From an uncultured Streptomyces sp. (GTDB taxonomy: Bacteria; Actinomycetota; Actinomycetes; Streptomycetales; Streptomycetaceae): DNA of 64,000 nucleotides. Shown in pieces: positions 24,451-33,229 of the stretch (the stretch's first letter is position 1; every line of letters starts with the position of its first letter). The DNA is taken from the NCBI RefSeq assembly GCF_947488945.1, contig NZ_CANLBS010000010.1:62001-126000 (forward strand), written 5' to 3'. Under the pieces are notes generated by a model. The model searched no databases. It saw nothing but the letters and a program-made list of their open reading frames with translations, and was not told where the DNA came from. The position numbers and the translations under genes were made by a program.

Positions 24451-25770
24451 GTGACACGCTCGCTCACCACCCGCTCGACCGTACTGGTCCTGACGACGGC
24501 TCTCGCGGCGGTGGCCCTCGTCGCACCGGCCGAGGCCCGGGGACACCGTCAGGCCGCGGAAGGGGCCCTGCCCGTGGTGACGCCCCGTTCGGAGACGCCG
24601 GTGCTGCACGACGACGCCGAGGGCGCGAACGCCGACGCGGACGATCCCGCCATCTGGCGCGACGACGCCGCTCCCGGTCGGAGCCTGGTGATCGCCACCG
24701 CCAAGGAGGGCGGCCTGCGCGTGTACGACCTCGACGCGCGACCGGTCCAGTCGATCGCCGCGCCTCCCGCCGGGAGCCCGGAGGGGGCTCCGGGCCGCTT
24801 CAACAACGTGGACCTCGTCCACGGCCTGCGCCTGTCGTCCGGGCGCGCGGATCTCGCGGTCACCAGCGACCGCGGCCACGACCGGCTGCGCTTCTACCGC
24901 ATCGACCGCGAGCGGCCCGGCGGTCCGCTGACCGACGTCACCGCTGCCGGCGTACCGGCCGTGTTCTCGCGCGACCAGGCCGAGGTGGACGAGCAGCGCA
25001 CCGCCTACGGCCTGGCGACCTGGACGGACCGTGCCTCCGGAAAGACGTACGCCCTGGTCAGCCGGCGTGAGCGCACCAGCATCGCGCTCCTGGAACTGCT
25101 CCCGGCCGCCGGGGGAAAGGTCACCTACCGCACGGTCCGCACCCTGGACCTCCCCTCCGCCTTCCGGTTGCCCGACGGCACGTCGTGGTCGCCCTGCGCC
25201 GAGCCGGGCGAACTGCCCCAGGTCGAGGGCATGGTGGTCGACCCGAGGACCGGCACCCTGTACGCGGGGCAGGAGGACGTCGGCATCTGGCGTCTGCGCG
25301 CCGACCTCACCGGGACACCGAGGCTGATCGACAAGGTCCGCGAGTACGGCGTCGCCGGTGCGTACGACGAGGAGACCGAGGAGTGCGCACCGGGAGCGGA
25401 CCCGGGCTTCGGGGGCGACAGGATCACCGCCGACGTCGAAGGGCTGACGCTGGTCGAAGAGGCCGGCGGTGACGGTTATCTTCTCGCGTCCAGCCAGGGC
25501 GACGACGCCTTCGCCGCGTACGACCGGCGGGCGAAGGGCGGCAACGCCTACCGGGGAGGCTTCCGGGTCGCGCCGGTTGCGGGCGGCCCGGTGGACGGCT
25601 CCGAGGAGTGCGACGGCGCGGCGGCGCTGAACGCCTCCCTGGGGTCCAGGTATCCGCGCGGACTCCTGGTCGTCCAGGACGGGCACGACTCCCCCGGTGA
25701 CGGCGACCGCCCCTCGACCAACTTCAAGTTCGTGGATCTCGGCACGGTCCTGGACGCCCTCGACGGCTGA
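24451..25770 (+). CDS. Secreted beta-propeller phytase (3-phytase)
   Basis: A 439-residue protein. The signal peptide runs 1 to ~30 (TVLVLTTALAAVALVAPAEA). The mature protein begins with the family segment (DADDPAIWRD, then TAKEGGLRVYDL), and a six-bladed propeller continues with NNVDL, EGMVVD, GQEDVGIW, DVEGLTL and ASSQGDDAFAAY. Acidic residues in these motifs bind the Ca2+ ions used for phytate binding and hydrolysis. It releases phosphate from myo-inositol hexakisphosphate outside the cell. The start is GTG 24451 after AGAGGAGA. The PHO-like repeats upstream predict induction by phosphate starvation through PhoRP. Confidence 0.92.
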   Translation: MTRSLTTRSTVLVLTTALAAVALVAPAEARGHRQAAEGALPVVTPRSETPVLHDDAEGANADADDPAIWRDDAAPGRSLVIATAKEGGLRVYDLDARPVQSIAAPPAGSPEGAPGRFNNVDLVHGLRLSSGRADLAVTSDRGHDRLRFYRIDRERPGGPLTDVTAAGVPAVFSRDQAEVDEQRTAYGLATWTDRASGKTYALVSRRERTSIALLELLPAAGGKVTYRTVRTLDLPSAFRLPDGTSWSPCAEPGELPQVEGMVVDPRTGTLYAGQEDVGIWRLRADLTGTPRLIDKVREYGVAGAYDEETEECAPGADPGFGGDRITADVEGLTLVEEAGGDGYLLASSQGDDAFAAYDRRAKGGNAYRGGFRVAPVAGGPVDGSEECDGAAALNASLGSRYPRGLLVVQDGHDSPGDGDRPSTNFKFVDLGTVLDALDG

Positions 25771-25788
25771 GCCCGTGTCCTGCGCACC

Positions 25789-25829
25789 GGCCCGGCGGCC
25801 CGGCGTCCGCGTCGGCGGGCCGCCGGGCC
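25789..25829. terminator. Terminator after phytase
   Basis: A perfect 14-bp inverted repeat (GGCCCGGCGGCCCG) with a 13-nt loop lies 19 nt after the phytase stop. Confidence 0.65.
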
Positions 25830-25934
25830 CGACGCGCCGCCGGCGTGGACGGGGACGGCGGGTGCGGGGTATGGGTGGGTGGCCGGAGTCTCCCGGCGGA
25901 GGGCCCGCGGGGAGACCGGCCGAGGGAGAGCGAC

Positions 25935-26456
25935 ATGGTCACGGCGGAGCACTGGATCGAGACGCTGGGGCTGGAGGAACACGTGGAGGGCGGGTACTTC
26001 CGCCGGACGTTCCAGGCCGACCACCGGCCCCGCGTCGCCACTCCGGCGGGCGAGCGCCACACCCTGACGTCCATCTTCTACCTGCTGACGCGGCGCTCGC
26101 CCGTCGGCCACTGGCACCTCAACCGGTCCGACGTGCTGCACTTCCACCACCACGGCGACCCGATCACCTACCATCTGCTGCTCCCCGACGGCGGCCACCG
26201 CACCGCCGTCCTGGGCCAGGACCCCGACCGGGGGCAGGTCCTCACCCTGGCCGTCCCCGGCGGGATCTGGAAGGCGTCCCACCTCACCCACGGGGACCAC
26301 GGGCTGATCAGCGAGGCCGTCTCGCCCGGATTCGACTACGCCGACATGACGCTCGGCCGGGCGGACCCTCTGCTGCGGCTCCACCCGGACCACGGGGACC
26401 TGATCCGCCGCTACTGCGCGCCCGATACCCCCGGGGCCGCCCCCTCCCGACGCTGA
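25935..26456 (+). CDS. Cupin-fold DUF985 (cupin_5) protein
   Basis: A 173-residue cytosolic protein of the cupin_5/DUF985 family. Characteristic stretches are LEEHVEGGYFRRTF, FYLLTRRSPVGHWHLNRSDVLHFHHHGDP (in segments) and SEAVSPGFDYADM. The His-rich centre (HWHLN, HFHHHGD) is where cupins bind metal or a sugar-like ligand; the family's biochemical role is not established. The start is ATG 25935 after GGGAGA. It is flanked by hairpins on both sides and so monocistronic. Confidence 0.85.
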   Translation: MVTAEHWIETLGLEEHVEGGYFRRTFQADHRPRVATPAGERHTLTSIFYLLTRRSPVGHWHLNRSDVLHFHHHGDPITYHLLLPDGGHRTAVLGQDPDRGQVLTLAVPGGIWKASHLTHGDHGLISEAVSPGFDYADMTLGRADPLLRLHPDHGDLIRRYCAPDTPGAAPSRR

Positions 26457-26475
26457 CCGGGTCCGGCACCCGCCC

Positions 26476-26500
26476 GGCCCCGGTCCTGCGGACCGGGGCC
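26476..26500. terminator. Convergent terminator hairpin
   Basis: A perfect 11-bp inverted repeat (GGCCCCGGTCC) with a TGC loop lies directly between the cupin gene and the stop of the convergent STAS gene. Confidence 0.65.
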
Positions 26501-26788
26501 CTACGCGCCGCGGGTCGTGGTGAGGCCGGCGAGTCCGGAGATCGTCAGGACCGGGGCCAGCAGAGGGCCGGCCAGGATCTCCAGACGCTCGGCATGGCCG
26601 AACAGGACGCTCAGGCCGGCGCTGTCGAGGTATTCGACGGCCATGAGGTCGATGACCAGCGGCCCGGTGGTGGCCTCCAGGGCCGAGGCCAGGGCGTCGG
26701 AGTTGCTCATGTCGATCTCACCGACCGCTTCGAGCAGCGTTCTCCCGTCCGGAAGGGTCCGGGTGGCGAGGGTCAGCGGTGTGGTCAT
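26501..26788 (-). CDS. STAS-domain anti-sigma factor antagonist (RsbV/SpoIIAA type)
   Basis: A 95-residue single STAS domain. The phosphorylatable Ser is in YLDSAGLSVLF (~residue 57), preceded by LVIDLMAVE. Unphosphorylated antagonists sequester an RsbW-type kinase and free a sigma factor. The ATG overlaps the stop of the giant kinase by one nt (TGATG), so the two are co-translated. The C-terminal RsbW-like and PP2C modules of that protein are its obvious kinase and phosphatase. Confidence 0.88.
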   Translation of the reverse strand: MTTPLTLATRTLPDGRTLLEAVGEIDMSNSDALASALEATTGPLVIDLMAVEYLDSAGLSVLFGHAERLEILAGPLLAPVLTISGLAGLTTTRGA

Positions 26789-29700
26789 CAGACGATCCTC
26801 GTGTGCAGGCCGACGGTGGTACCGGCCGGGCCGGGGGTGATGGTGACCTTCTGCATCAGCGCCCGCATCAGCGTGACGCCCCGCCCGCGGTGGGCGTTGA
26901 GCTCGGGCCGCGGCGGCTTCCAGACGCCGCTGTCGACCACGGACAGGTGCAGGTCGTCCACGAGCGCCTCGGCGCGGAGACGGATCGTCTCCCCCGGGCT
27001 GTGCCGGTGGCCGTGCTCGATGGCGTTGGCGCACGCCTCGCCGACGGCGACCAGCACGTTCTGCACGGTCCGCGGCGGCAGGTCGCACTGGTCCAGCCAG
27101 GTGCGCAGGGCCCTGCGGACCGGAGCCAGTTGCCCGGCCTCCGCGGGGAAGGACATCTCCAGCGGCGCCGGGTGACGGTATATCAGCAGGGCGACGTCGT
27201 CGTCGTAGCCCCCGGCGGGCGCGAGACGTTCCATGACCTGGGTGGCCACGTCGTCGACGCTGCTCTCGCGGTACTCCTGCACCGCTTCGCCGGCCTGGCC
27301 GATGCCTTCGGTCAGCGGGCGCCTCCGGCGCTCGACGAGCCCGTCGGTGTAGAGCAGCAGAGTGGCGCGTGCGGGCACGGCGCACTCGGCCTCGGGGCGT
27401 TCGGCCCCCGGCCGGACCGCGAGCGGGAGGGACCTGCCGCCTTCCAGCAGGACCGTCGTGCCGTCCGGGTGCGCGAGGATGCCCGGCGGGTGTCCGGCGC
27501 TGGAGTACGTCAGCCGCCCGCTCGCGGGATCGAGTACGCCGCAGAACACGGTGGTGCACAGGGCGCCGGCCACACTGGCGGCGAAGTGGTCCAGGGCCAT
27601 CAGCGCGCGGGCGGGGCCGGCGTCCTGCAGCAGCAGGGCGCGGCAGGCGCTGCGGAGCTGCCCCATGACGGTGGCGGCTTCCAGACCGCGGCCGACGCAG
27701 TCCCCGACCACGATCCCGATGCGCCCGTCGGGCAGGGACACCGTGTCGTACCAGTCGCCGCCGACCTCCAGGGGGCGGGTGGCCGGTTCGTAGCGGACGG
27801 CGAAGCCCCTGGGGAGCTGGGAGGGTCCGAGGATGGCGCGTTGCAGGACGAGGGCGGTCTCCCGGTGCTGGTCGATCTGGTGGGCGCGGGCCAGGCCCTG
27901 TGCGAGGTGCCCGGCCAGCAGCGTCAGCAGCAGTTGGTCCTCGCCGGTGAACGGCCGCCGCCCGCCGAGGTCGACCCACAGCGCCATCGGGCCGTGGGGG
28001 TGGTCGAGGATGATGCCGGCTCCGGTGCTGTCCACGGTCGGCGTCAGGAGGGGACCCTCCCGCAGGTCGACCAGGGCCTGCCGGCGGTCGGCGGGCAGGC
28101 GGCGCCAGGTCAGGTCCGGGTCGGTGCAGGTCAGTTCGGGGGTGTCGCCCTGGCCGAACACGGCGGCCACGACGAGGGGGGCGCGCCACAGTTCCCTGAG
28201 CTCGGACAGCGCGTCGGACAGTGCCTGCGGGAGGTCGCCGGCCCGGGTCAGGCAGGTGCTGAGGGAGGCGAGGGCGCTCTCGCGCTGGATGGCGTAGTGG
28301 TCGGCCGTGGCGTCGCGGAACGTTCCGACGGTGACGGTGCGTCCGCTGTCGGGGTCCTGCGCCTGGTTGAAGGAGGCGCTGACCCACAGCCGGTGCCCGT
28401 CACGGTGGTTGACCGGGATGGTGTAGGTGCCCTGTGGGTGGCCCATGAGCAGCGAGAACGCCTCGGCGACCTGCTGGTGGGCGTCGAGGTCGGTGGCGGC
28501 GTCGGGCCACCAGGGGTGGATGGGGGCGTAGGGCAGGTTCTCGGGGCCGTAGCCGAGGATGTCGGTGAAGGCGGTGTTGATCTCGATGACGGCGCCGTCC
28601 TCGTCGCAGACGAAGAACGCCTCCTGGAGGGAGTCCACGAGTGCGGTGCGCCAGCGGGCGTGGTGGTTGCGCAGGCGGGCCAGCTCCACGTTGGCCCGGA
28701 CCCGGGCGAGGAATTCGGCGGCGGCGAACGGCTTGACGAGGTAGTCGTCGGCGCCGGCCCGCAGGCCTTCGATCGACGCTTCCTGGCCCGCCCGCGCGGA
28801 CAGCAGCAGCACGGGTACGGCCGCGGTTCGGGAGTCGGTGCGCAGGGCCGCGACGAGGGAGAGGCCGTCCAGGCGGGGCATCATCACGTCGCTGATCACC
28901 AGGTCGGGGGCCTGGGTGCGGACGGCCTCCAGCGCCTGCACGCCGTCGACGGCGGTCCGGACCCGGTAGCCGGCGCCGGTCAGGAGCCGCACGAGGTAGT
29001 CCCGCATGTCGGCGTTGTCGTCGGCGACGAGCACCTGGGCCGGGGCGGCCGGCCCGCTCACGGACCCGACGGCGGTGTCCAGCACGAGCGGGGTGTCCTC
29101 GCGGCCGCCGTCGGGCAGCCACCGCAGGGCCTCCTCCACGTAGGGGGCGGCGGCGACGGGCGCCGAGGTGGCGCCGGCCGGTCGGGTGTTCGCGTCGGCG
29201 GGCGGGTGCGCGGAGCCGAGCGGGAGGCGGACGGTGAATCTGGTGCCCTCCCCCTCGGTGCTGTCGGCGCTGATGGTGCCGCCGTGCAGGCCCACGAGTT
29301 CCTGGACCAGGGCCAGGCCGATGCCGCTGCCCTCGTTGGACCGGGACCGGGCGTTCTCGATGCGGTGGAAACGTTCGAACAGCCGGTGCATCTCCCGCGC
29401 CGGGACGCCGATGCCGGTGTCGGTGACGGTGACCACCGCCTCGCCTTCCTCGGCGGAGACCCGGACGGCGACGGACCCGTCGAAGGTGAACTTCAGCGCG
29501 TTGCTGAGGAGGTTGAACACCACCTTCTCCCACATGCCCCGGTCGATGCGGACCGGTCCGGCGAGGGGCGGGCAGTCGACGGTGAAGGCGAGCCCGGCCT
29601 TGTCGAAGGCCGAGCGGAACACGCTGGCCAGCTCCGCGGTGACCGCGGACAGGTCCACGGGCTCGTACACCGCCGCCATCCGGCCCGCTTCGATGCGGGA

Positions 29701-30936
29701 GAAGTCCAGCAGCGCGTTGACGAGCTTGCCCAGCCGCAGTCCGTTGCGGTGGACGGTCTCCAGCTCCTGCCGGATCTGCGGGTCCTCGTCGGTCAGCCGG
29801 CCCCGCAGTTCCTCGACCGGTCCCATGATCAGGGTGAGCGGGGTGCGGAACTCGTGGCTGATGTTGGAGAAGAAGGCGGTCTTCGCCCGGTCCAGTTCGG
29901 CGAGTTCCTCGGCCCGCTGCTGCTGGGCCCGGTAGCTGCGGGCGCTGGCGATGCCCGAGGCCAGGTGGCCGGCGACCAGCTCGACGAAACCCCGGTACGC
30001 CTCGTCGAGCGGCCGGTACCGGTTGAGGCCGGCGACGAGGAAGCCGTAGGGCGCTCCGCCCTGGTGCGGCAGCGGCACGACGAGCGCCTGGGTCGGGGGT
30101 TCGGGCCACTCCCCCGTCGGCAGTCCGGTGAACGGTTCCGCGCCGAGCGGGACGAGCACCGACTCCCCGCGCGCGGCCTCCACCACGGGCCAGGGCCCGG
30201 TCCCGTCGGGGCCCAGGGTGGCGGGGGCGGCAGGGTGCCCGGCCTCGATGCCGGTCGCGTTCGCCAGCCGGGCGACGCCGTCGTCCTCGTAGAGGTAGGT
30301 GAGCGTGAAGGGCAGGTCCGCGGGGTTGTGGCCGAGCTGGCGCGCGGAGAAGGACAGCATCTCCTCCTCGGTGCGCACCACGCTGGGGTCCGAGCCCAGG
30401 TCCCGCAGCGTGGCCATCCGGCGCTCGCCGATGACCCGTTCGGTGTCCTCGCTCACCACGCAGAGCATGCCGACGACGCGGCCGGCGTCCTCGCGCAGAG
30501 GGCTGTAGGAGAAGGTGTGGTAGGACTCCTCCGGGTAGCCGGAACGCTCCACGAACAGCAGCAGGGCCTCGTCCCAGGTGGCCCGGCCGGTCGCCAGCAC
30601 GGTGTCGATCCGGGGGCCGATGTCGCTCCAGATCTCCGCCCACACCTCGCTCGCCGGCCGTCCCAGCGCCCACGGGTACTTGCCGCCCAGCGTGTCCCGC
30701 CGGTAGGCGGCGTTGCAGAAGAACGTCAGCTCCGGCCCCCAGGCCATCCACATGGAGAAGCGCGAGGACAGCAGGATGCTCACCGCCGTCCGCAGGCTCT
30801 GCGGCCAGCCGGCCGGCGGTCCCAGCGGGTGCGCGTCCCAGTCCACCGCGGCGAGGTCCTGACCGACCTCGCCGTCCGCGGCGAACACGTCGACCGTCGG
30901 CCCCGGCCCGTCGGCGGCGTCTTCCTTGCCCATCAC
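26788..30936 (-). CDS. Hybrid histidine kinase / response regulator / PP2C phosphatase / anti-sigma-type ATPase
   Basis: A soluble 1382-residue multidomain protein. Approximate order: PAS-like sensor (30-165), GAF (190-330), HisKA with H361 (SHEFRTPL), HATPase_c (N-box NLLSNALKF ~475-483; GSGIGLA ~535), receiver (632-750; VADDNADM, phospho-acceptor D683 in SDVMMPRLDG, then VKPFAA), second PAS (760-870), second GAF (880-1010), SpoIIE/PP2C phosphatase (GGDWYD ~1057; YTDGLVE), and a terminal RsbW-type HATPase (EACANAIEHGH ~1300). It therefore joins phosphorelay and partner-switching chemistry. The start is GTG 30936 or the adjacent ATG 30933 behind AGAGG. The stop is coupled to the STAS antagonist gene. 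Confidence 0.9.
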   Translation of the reverse strand: MMGKEDAADGPGPTVDVFAADGEVGQDLAAVDWDAHPLGPPAGWPQSLRTAVSILLSSRFSMWMAWGPELTFFCNAAYRRDTLGGKYPWALGRPASEVWAEIWSDIGPRIDTVLATGRATWDEALLLFVERSGYPEESYHTFSYSPLREDAGRVVGMLCVVSEDTERVIGERRMATLRDLGSDPSVVRTEEEMLSFSARQLGHNPADLPFTLTYLYEDDGVARLANATGIEAGHPAAPATLGPDGTGPWPVVEAARGESVLVPLGAEPFTGLPTGEWPEPPTQALVVPLPHQGGAPYGFLVAGLNRYRPLDEAYRGFVELVAGHLASGIASARSYRAQQQRAEELAELDRAKTAFFSNISHEFRTPLTLIMGPVEELRGRLTDEDPQIRQELETVHRNGLRLGKLVNALLDFSRIEAGRMAAVYEPVDLSAVTAELASVFRSAFDKAGLAFTVDCPPLAGPVRIDRGMWEKVVFNLLSNALKFTFDGSVAVRVSAEEGEAVVTVTDTGIGVPAREMHRLFERFHRIENARSRSNEGSGIGLALVQELVGLHGGTISADSTEGEGTRFTVRLPLGSAHPPADANTRPAGATSAPVAAAPYVEEALRWLPDGGREDTPLVLDTAVGSVSGPAAPAQVLVADDNADMRDYLVRLLTGAGYRVRTAVDGVQALEAVRTQAPDLVISDVMMPRLDGLSLVAALRTDSRTAAVPVLLLSARAGQEASIEGLRAGADDYLVKPFAAAEFLARVRANVELARLRNHHARWRTALVDSLQEAFFVCDEDGAVIEINTAFTDILGYGPENLPYAPIHPWWPDAATDLDAHQQVAEAFSLLMGHPQGTYTIPVNHRDGHRLWVSASFNQAQDPDSGRTVTVGTFRDATADHYAIQRESALASLSTCLTRAGDLPQALSDALSELRELWRAPLVVAAVFGQGDTPELTCTDPDLTWRRLPADRRQALVDLREGPLLTPTVDSTGAGIILDHPHGPMALWVDLGGRRPFTGEDQLLLTLLAGHLAQGLARAHQIDQHRETALVLQRAILGPSQLPRGFAVRYEPATRPLEVGGDWYDTVSLPDGRIGIVVGDCVGRGLEAATVMGQLRSACRALLLQDAGPARALMALDHFAASVAGALCTTVFCGVLDPASGRLTYSSAGHPPGILAHPDGTTVLLEGGRSLPLAVRPGAERPEAECAVPARATLLLYTDGLVERRRRPLTEGIGQAGEAVQEYRESSVDDVATQVMERLAPAGGYDDDVALLIYRHPAPLEMSFPAEAGQLAPVRRALRTWLDQCDLPPRTVQNVLVAVGEACANAIEHGHRHSPGETIRLRAEALVDDLHLSVVDSGVWKPPRPELNAHRGRGVTLMRALMQKVTITPGPAGTTVGLHTRIV

Positions 30937-31442
30937 TCGACACCTCTTCGTCCACGTCGGCGGCTTGGCGCAGCCGCCGGTGCTGCTGGCCGTGCTCGTA
31001 CCCCGTCGGCGGGCGCCCGATCATCCGGGCCGGACACCGTGCCGGGAGGCGGCCACGCGCCCCGGCCGGAACGAGGTGGCGCGATCCGTAGGATATGACA
31101 GTCGCCCCCACCGGTGGGCACGCGGGACGGCTTCAGAGGATCAAGGAACGAGGGGTGGCGGTGACGGAGGACGTCGTGCGGCCGACCCTGGTACCGGCGC
31201 CCGCTCGCGGTGCGCCGTACGGGGTCCGCGGCACCCTCCCGGACGGGGCCCTCCACGAGGTGGCCCTCCCCCGTTGCCCCGTTCGGCGCGCCCCTCGCGG
31301 ACGGCGGGCGGCACGGTCCGGGCAGTTCGCAGGCGGGCGTCCGCATGGTCCTCGACGACCTGGGCACGGGCGTCAGGGACGACACCTCCCGACCCGCTGT
31401 GCCCGCCCCCACCCCCCGCACCGCACCCGCACTGGAGACCCG
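30937..31442. other. 506-bp intergenic region, no confident gene
   Basis: It lies between the divergent kinase and the second STAS gene. An open frame 31210-31446 (78 codons, GTG start) ends with a TGA that overlaps the STAS GTG (GTGA) but matches no family and is Pro/Arg-rich at its start. It could be a short coupled ORF or gene remnant. A 12-bp palindrome CCCACCGGTGGG sits at 31108-31119. Promoters for both neighbours should be here but are not clear. Confidence 0.4.
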
Positions 31443-31799
31443 GTGAGCAATCAGACCCTGACCGTGACTGCCAGGTCCCATCCGGCAGGCCCCCACGTGC
31501 TGACCGTGACCGGTGAGCTCGACTACCACACCTCGACGCGTCTTCATCAGGCGCTGGACGACGTCCCCCTCGCCCCGGGCACGGGTCTGGTGATCGACCT
31601 GGCCGGCCTGACCTACTGCGACTCGACGGGCATCACGCTGCTGGTGACCGCCTACCAGCGGGCCGAGGCCATCGGCGCCCGGTTCTCCCTGGCCGCGACC
31701 AGCCCCGATCTGCTACGGGTGTTCCACATCGTGGGGCTCGACCAGGTCTTCTCCCTGCAGCCGACCACCGAGCAGGCCATCAGCGCGCTACGGACCTGA
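31443..31799 (+). CDS. STAS-domain anti-sigma factor antagonist
   Basis: A 118-residue STAS protein with LVIDLAGLTYCDSTGITLLV, in which the Ser (~61) is the expected phosphorylation site. The start is GTG 31443 after GGAGA with 4-5 nt spacing; longer open frames upstream lack family similarity. It is divergent from the hybrid kinase that carries RsbW-like and PP2C modules, so it may be a second substrate besides the coupled 95-residue antagonist. Cytosolic. Confidence 0.85.
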   Translation: MSNQTLTVTARSHPAGPHVLTVTGELDYHTSTRLHQALDDVPLAPGTGLVIDLAGLTYCDSTGITLLVTAYQRAEAIGARFSLAATSPDLLRVFHIVGLDQVFSLQPTTEQAISALRT

Positions 31800-32110
31800 C
31801 GGTCCGGGGTACGGCAGCTATCGGGGCCCGGCCGATCGCCGGGTACGGAAGGTTCCCGGGGTACGGGCAGGTCCGGGCAGGACGGGTTCCGGGGGCGGGC
31901 GCCCCGGCCCGTGCTCCCTCGGCGCCCCTCCCGCGGAGCGCCCCGGCTCTGGACGCCCGTGCGCGCGGGGGCGCTCCGCGGCGGGCGGCACCGGCGCAGG
32001 ACCGCCGTCGCGGGTGGGGGTGATACTGGACCGGGACGGGCGCGCCGCCTCCGGGTGGGCCGGGGCCGCCGGGGATGCGCCGTCGTCGACGCCTGTGAGG
32101 GGAGCCGTTC
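31800..32110. other. 311-bp intergenic region
   Basis: No gene is seen. GATACT at 32021-32026 is a possible -10 for the GPP34 gene. The left half has several imperfect GGTACGG/GGGTACGG repeats without a clear hairpin. Confidence 0.4.
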
Positions 32111-32782
32111 ATGAGCACGGCGAAGGATCTGTTCATCATCGCCCTGCGTCCCGGACCGCACGAGCCCGTGGGGCAGGGGGACCTGTCGCTGGCACTCGCC
32201 GGGGCCGAGTTGATCGATCTCGTCGGGGCCGGGGCGGTGACCGTGGAAGGCGACCGCATCGTTCCGGGCGGCGCGCGGGTGCCGGGCGACGACCGGCTGC
32301 TGCGCGAGGCAGCCGCCGCCGTCATCGCGCAGGAGCCGTACGAGCGGATCGAGGACTGGCTGTGGCGCCGGGGCCGGGACCTCGCGGCCGGCTACCAGCA
32401 GGTCCTGGAGGAGGACGGCGAGCTGACGCGTAAGCGGAGCGGCTGGTCACCTTTCGGCCCGGAACGCGTGGAACCGGTCGGTACGGCGGCGAGTCGCCGA
32501 GCGGCGGACCGCTGGGCGCAGGGGGACCCCGTGCTGGCCGAGCTCGCGTCGGCCGTGGGCTTCGACGGCGGACGGACCGAGGACGGCGGCCGGTCCGGCG
32601 ACGGCGGGGACGACGGGGCGCGGACGGACGAGGGGCGGGCCGACGACGACGACCGGGGCGGCGACGGGGCGGCGACGAGCGTGCTGGCCTCCGTGCACGA
32701 CGCGGTGAGGGAGCTGGAGGCCGTCCGTCAGCGTCGGACCATCGAGAACGCGGCCTTCGCCAACCTCTGGCGCGGCCCCTGA
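32111..32782 (+). CDS. GPP34-family (GOLPH3-like) phosphoprotein
   Basis: A 223-residue protein. The N-terminal part (TAKDLFIIALRP, then LSLALAGAELIDLVGAGAVTVEGDRIVP in segments) matches the GPP34 domain common in actinobacteria and related to eukaryotic GOLPH3, which binds phosphoinositide. Residues ~150-190 are an acidic Gly/Asp/Arg low-complexity insert, and the C-terminal helix (LASVHDAVRELEAVRQRR) closes the fold. The bacterial role is not established. The start is ATG 32111 with GGGGAG six nt upstream. It stands alone on this strand. Confidence 0.8.
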   Translation: MSTAKDLFIIALRPGPHEPVGQGDLSLALAGAELIDLVGAGAVTVEGDRIVPGGARVPGDDRLLREAAAAVIAQEPYERIEDWLWRRGRDLAAGYQQVLEEDGELTRKRSGWSPFGPERVEPVGTAASRRAADRWAQGDPVLAELASAVGFDGGRTEDGGRSGDGGDDGARTDEGRADDDDRGGDGAATSVLASVHDAVRELEAVRQRRTIENAAFANLWRGP

Positions 32783-33229
32783 GCACAGTGCGGTGCGGGG
32801 TTCGCCGGCACCTTCCCCAGGGGCATGGAGCAGAGCGGCACCGCAGGCGCGGCTCCGCCTCCCGGCACGATCGGCGCACGCCCCACCGGGTCCGCCTCCC
32901 GCGCCGCCCTCCGGCTCCGGCGCCCGGCGCGGTCCCGCGTCGTTCGTCGTGCGCCCTGCGCCCCGACCTGCGCCGGGGAGCGTGTCGGAGACGACGGCGC
33001 GCGAGCCTACGGCCCGGTGCTTCCGCACGCCCTCGCGGGGGTGATGACGGCCGTCCGCCGACTCGCCGACGATGAACTGCGCGGTCGGCGGGGCCGTCGT
33101 GGTCCCGGCGGTCCCGGTGTGCCGGCGGGCGGTGCGGCCCGTGTACCGGCCGCGCGCCCGCCCCGGCCGCGCGCCGATGGCCCGTCCGGGCTCAGCGGCC
33201 GGCCGGGTCGCGGCCACCGAGGGGGAAAC
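32783..33229. other. 447-bp intergenic region, no gene seen
   Basis: A frame continuous with the SDR runs through it, but its translation is Arg/Pro/Ala-rich and family-free. The SDR SD (GAGGGGGAA) is at the right end. No strong hairpin or operator was recognised. Confidence 0.5.

Noticed and set aside
32825..33229. Extended open frame upstream of the SDR at 33230
   Set aside because: No family similarity and low-complexity composition; the SDR motif begins eight residues after the ATG at 33230 with a good SD.
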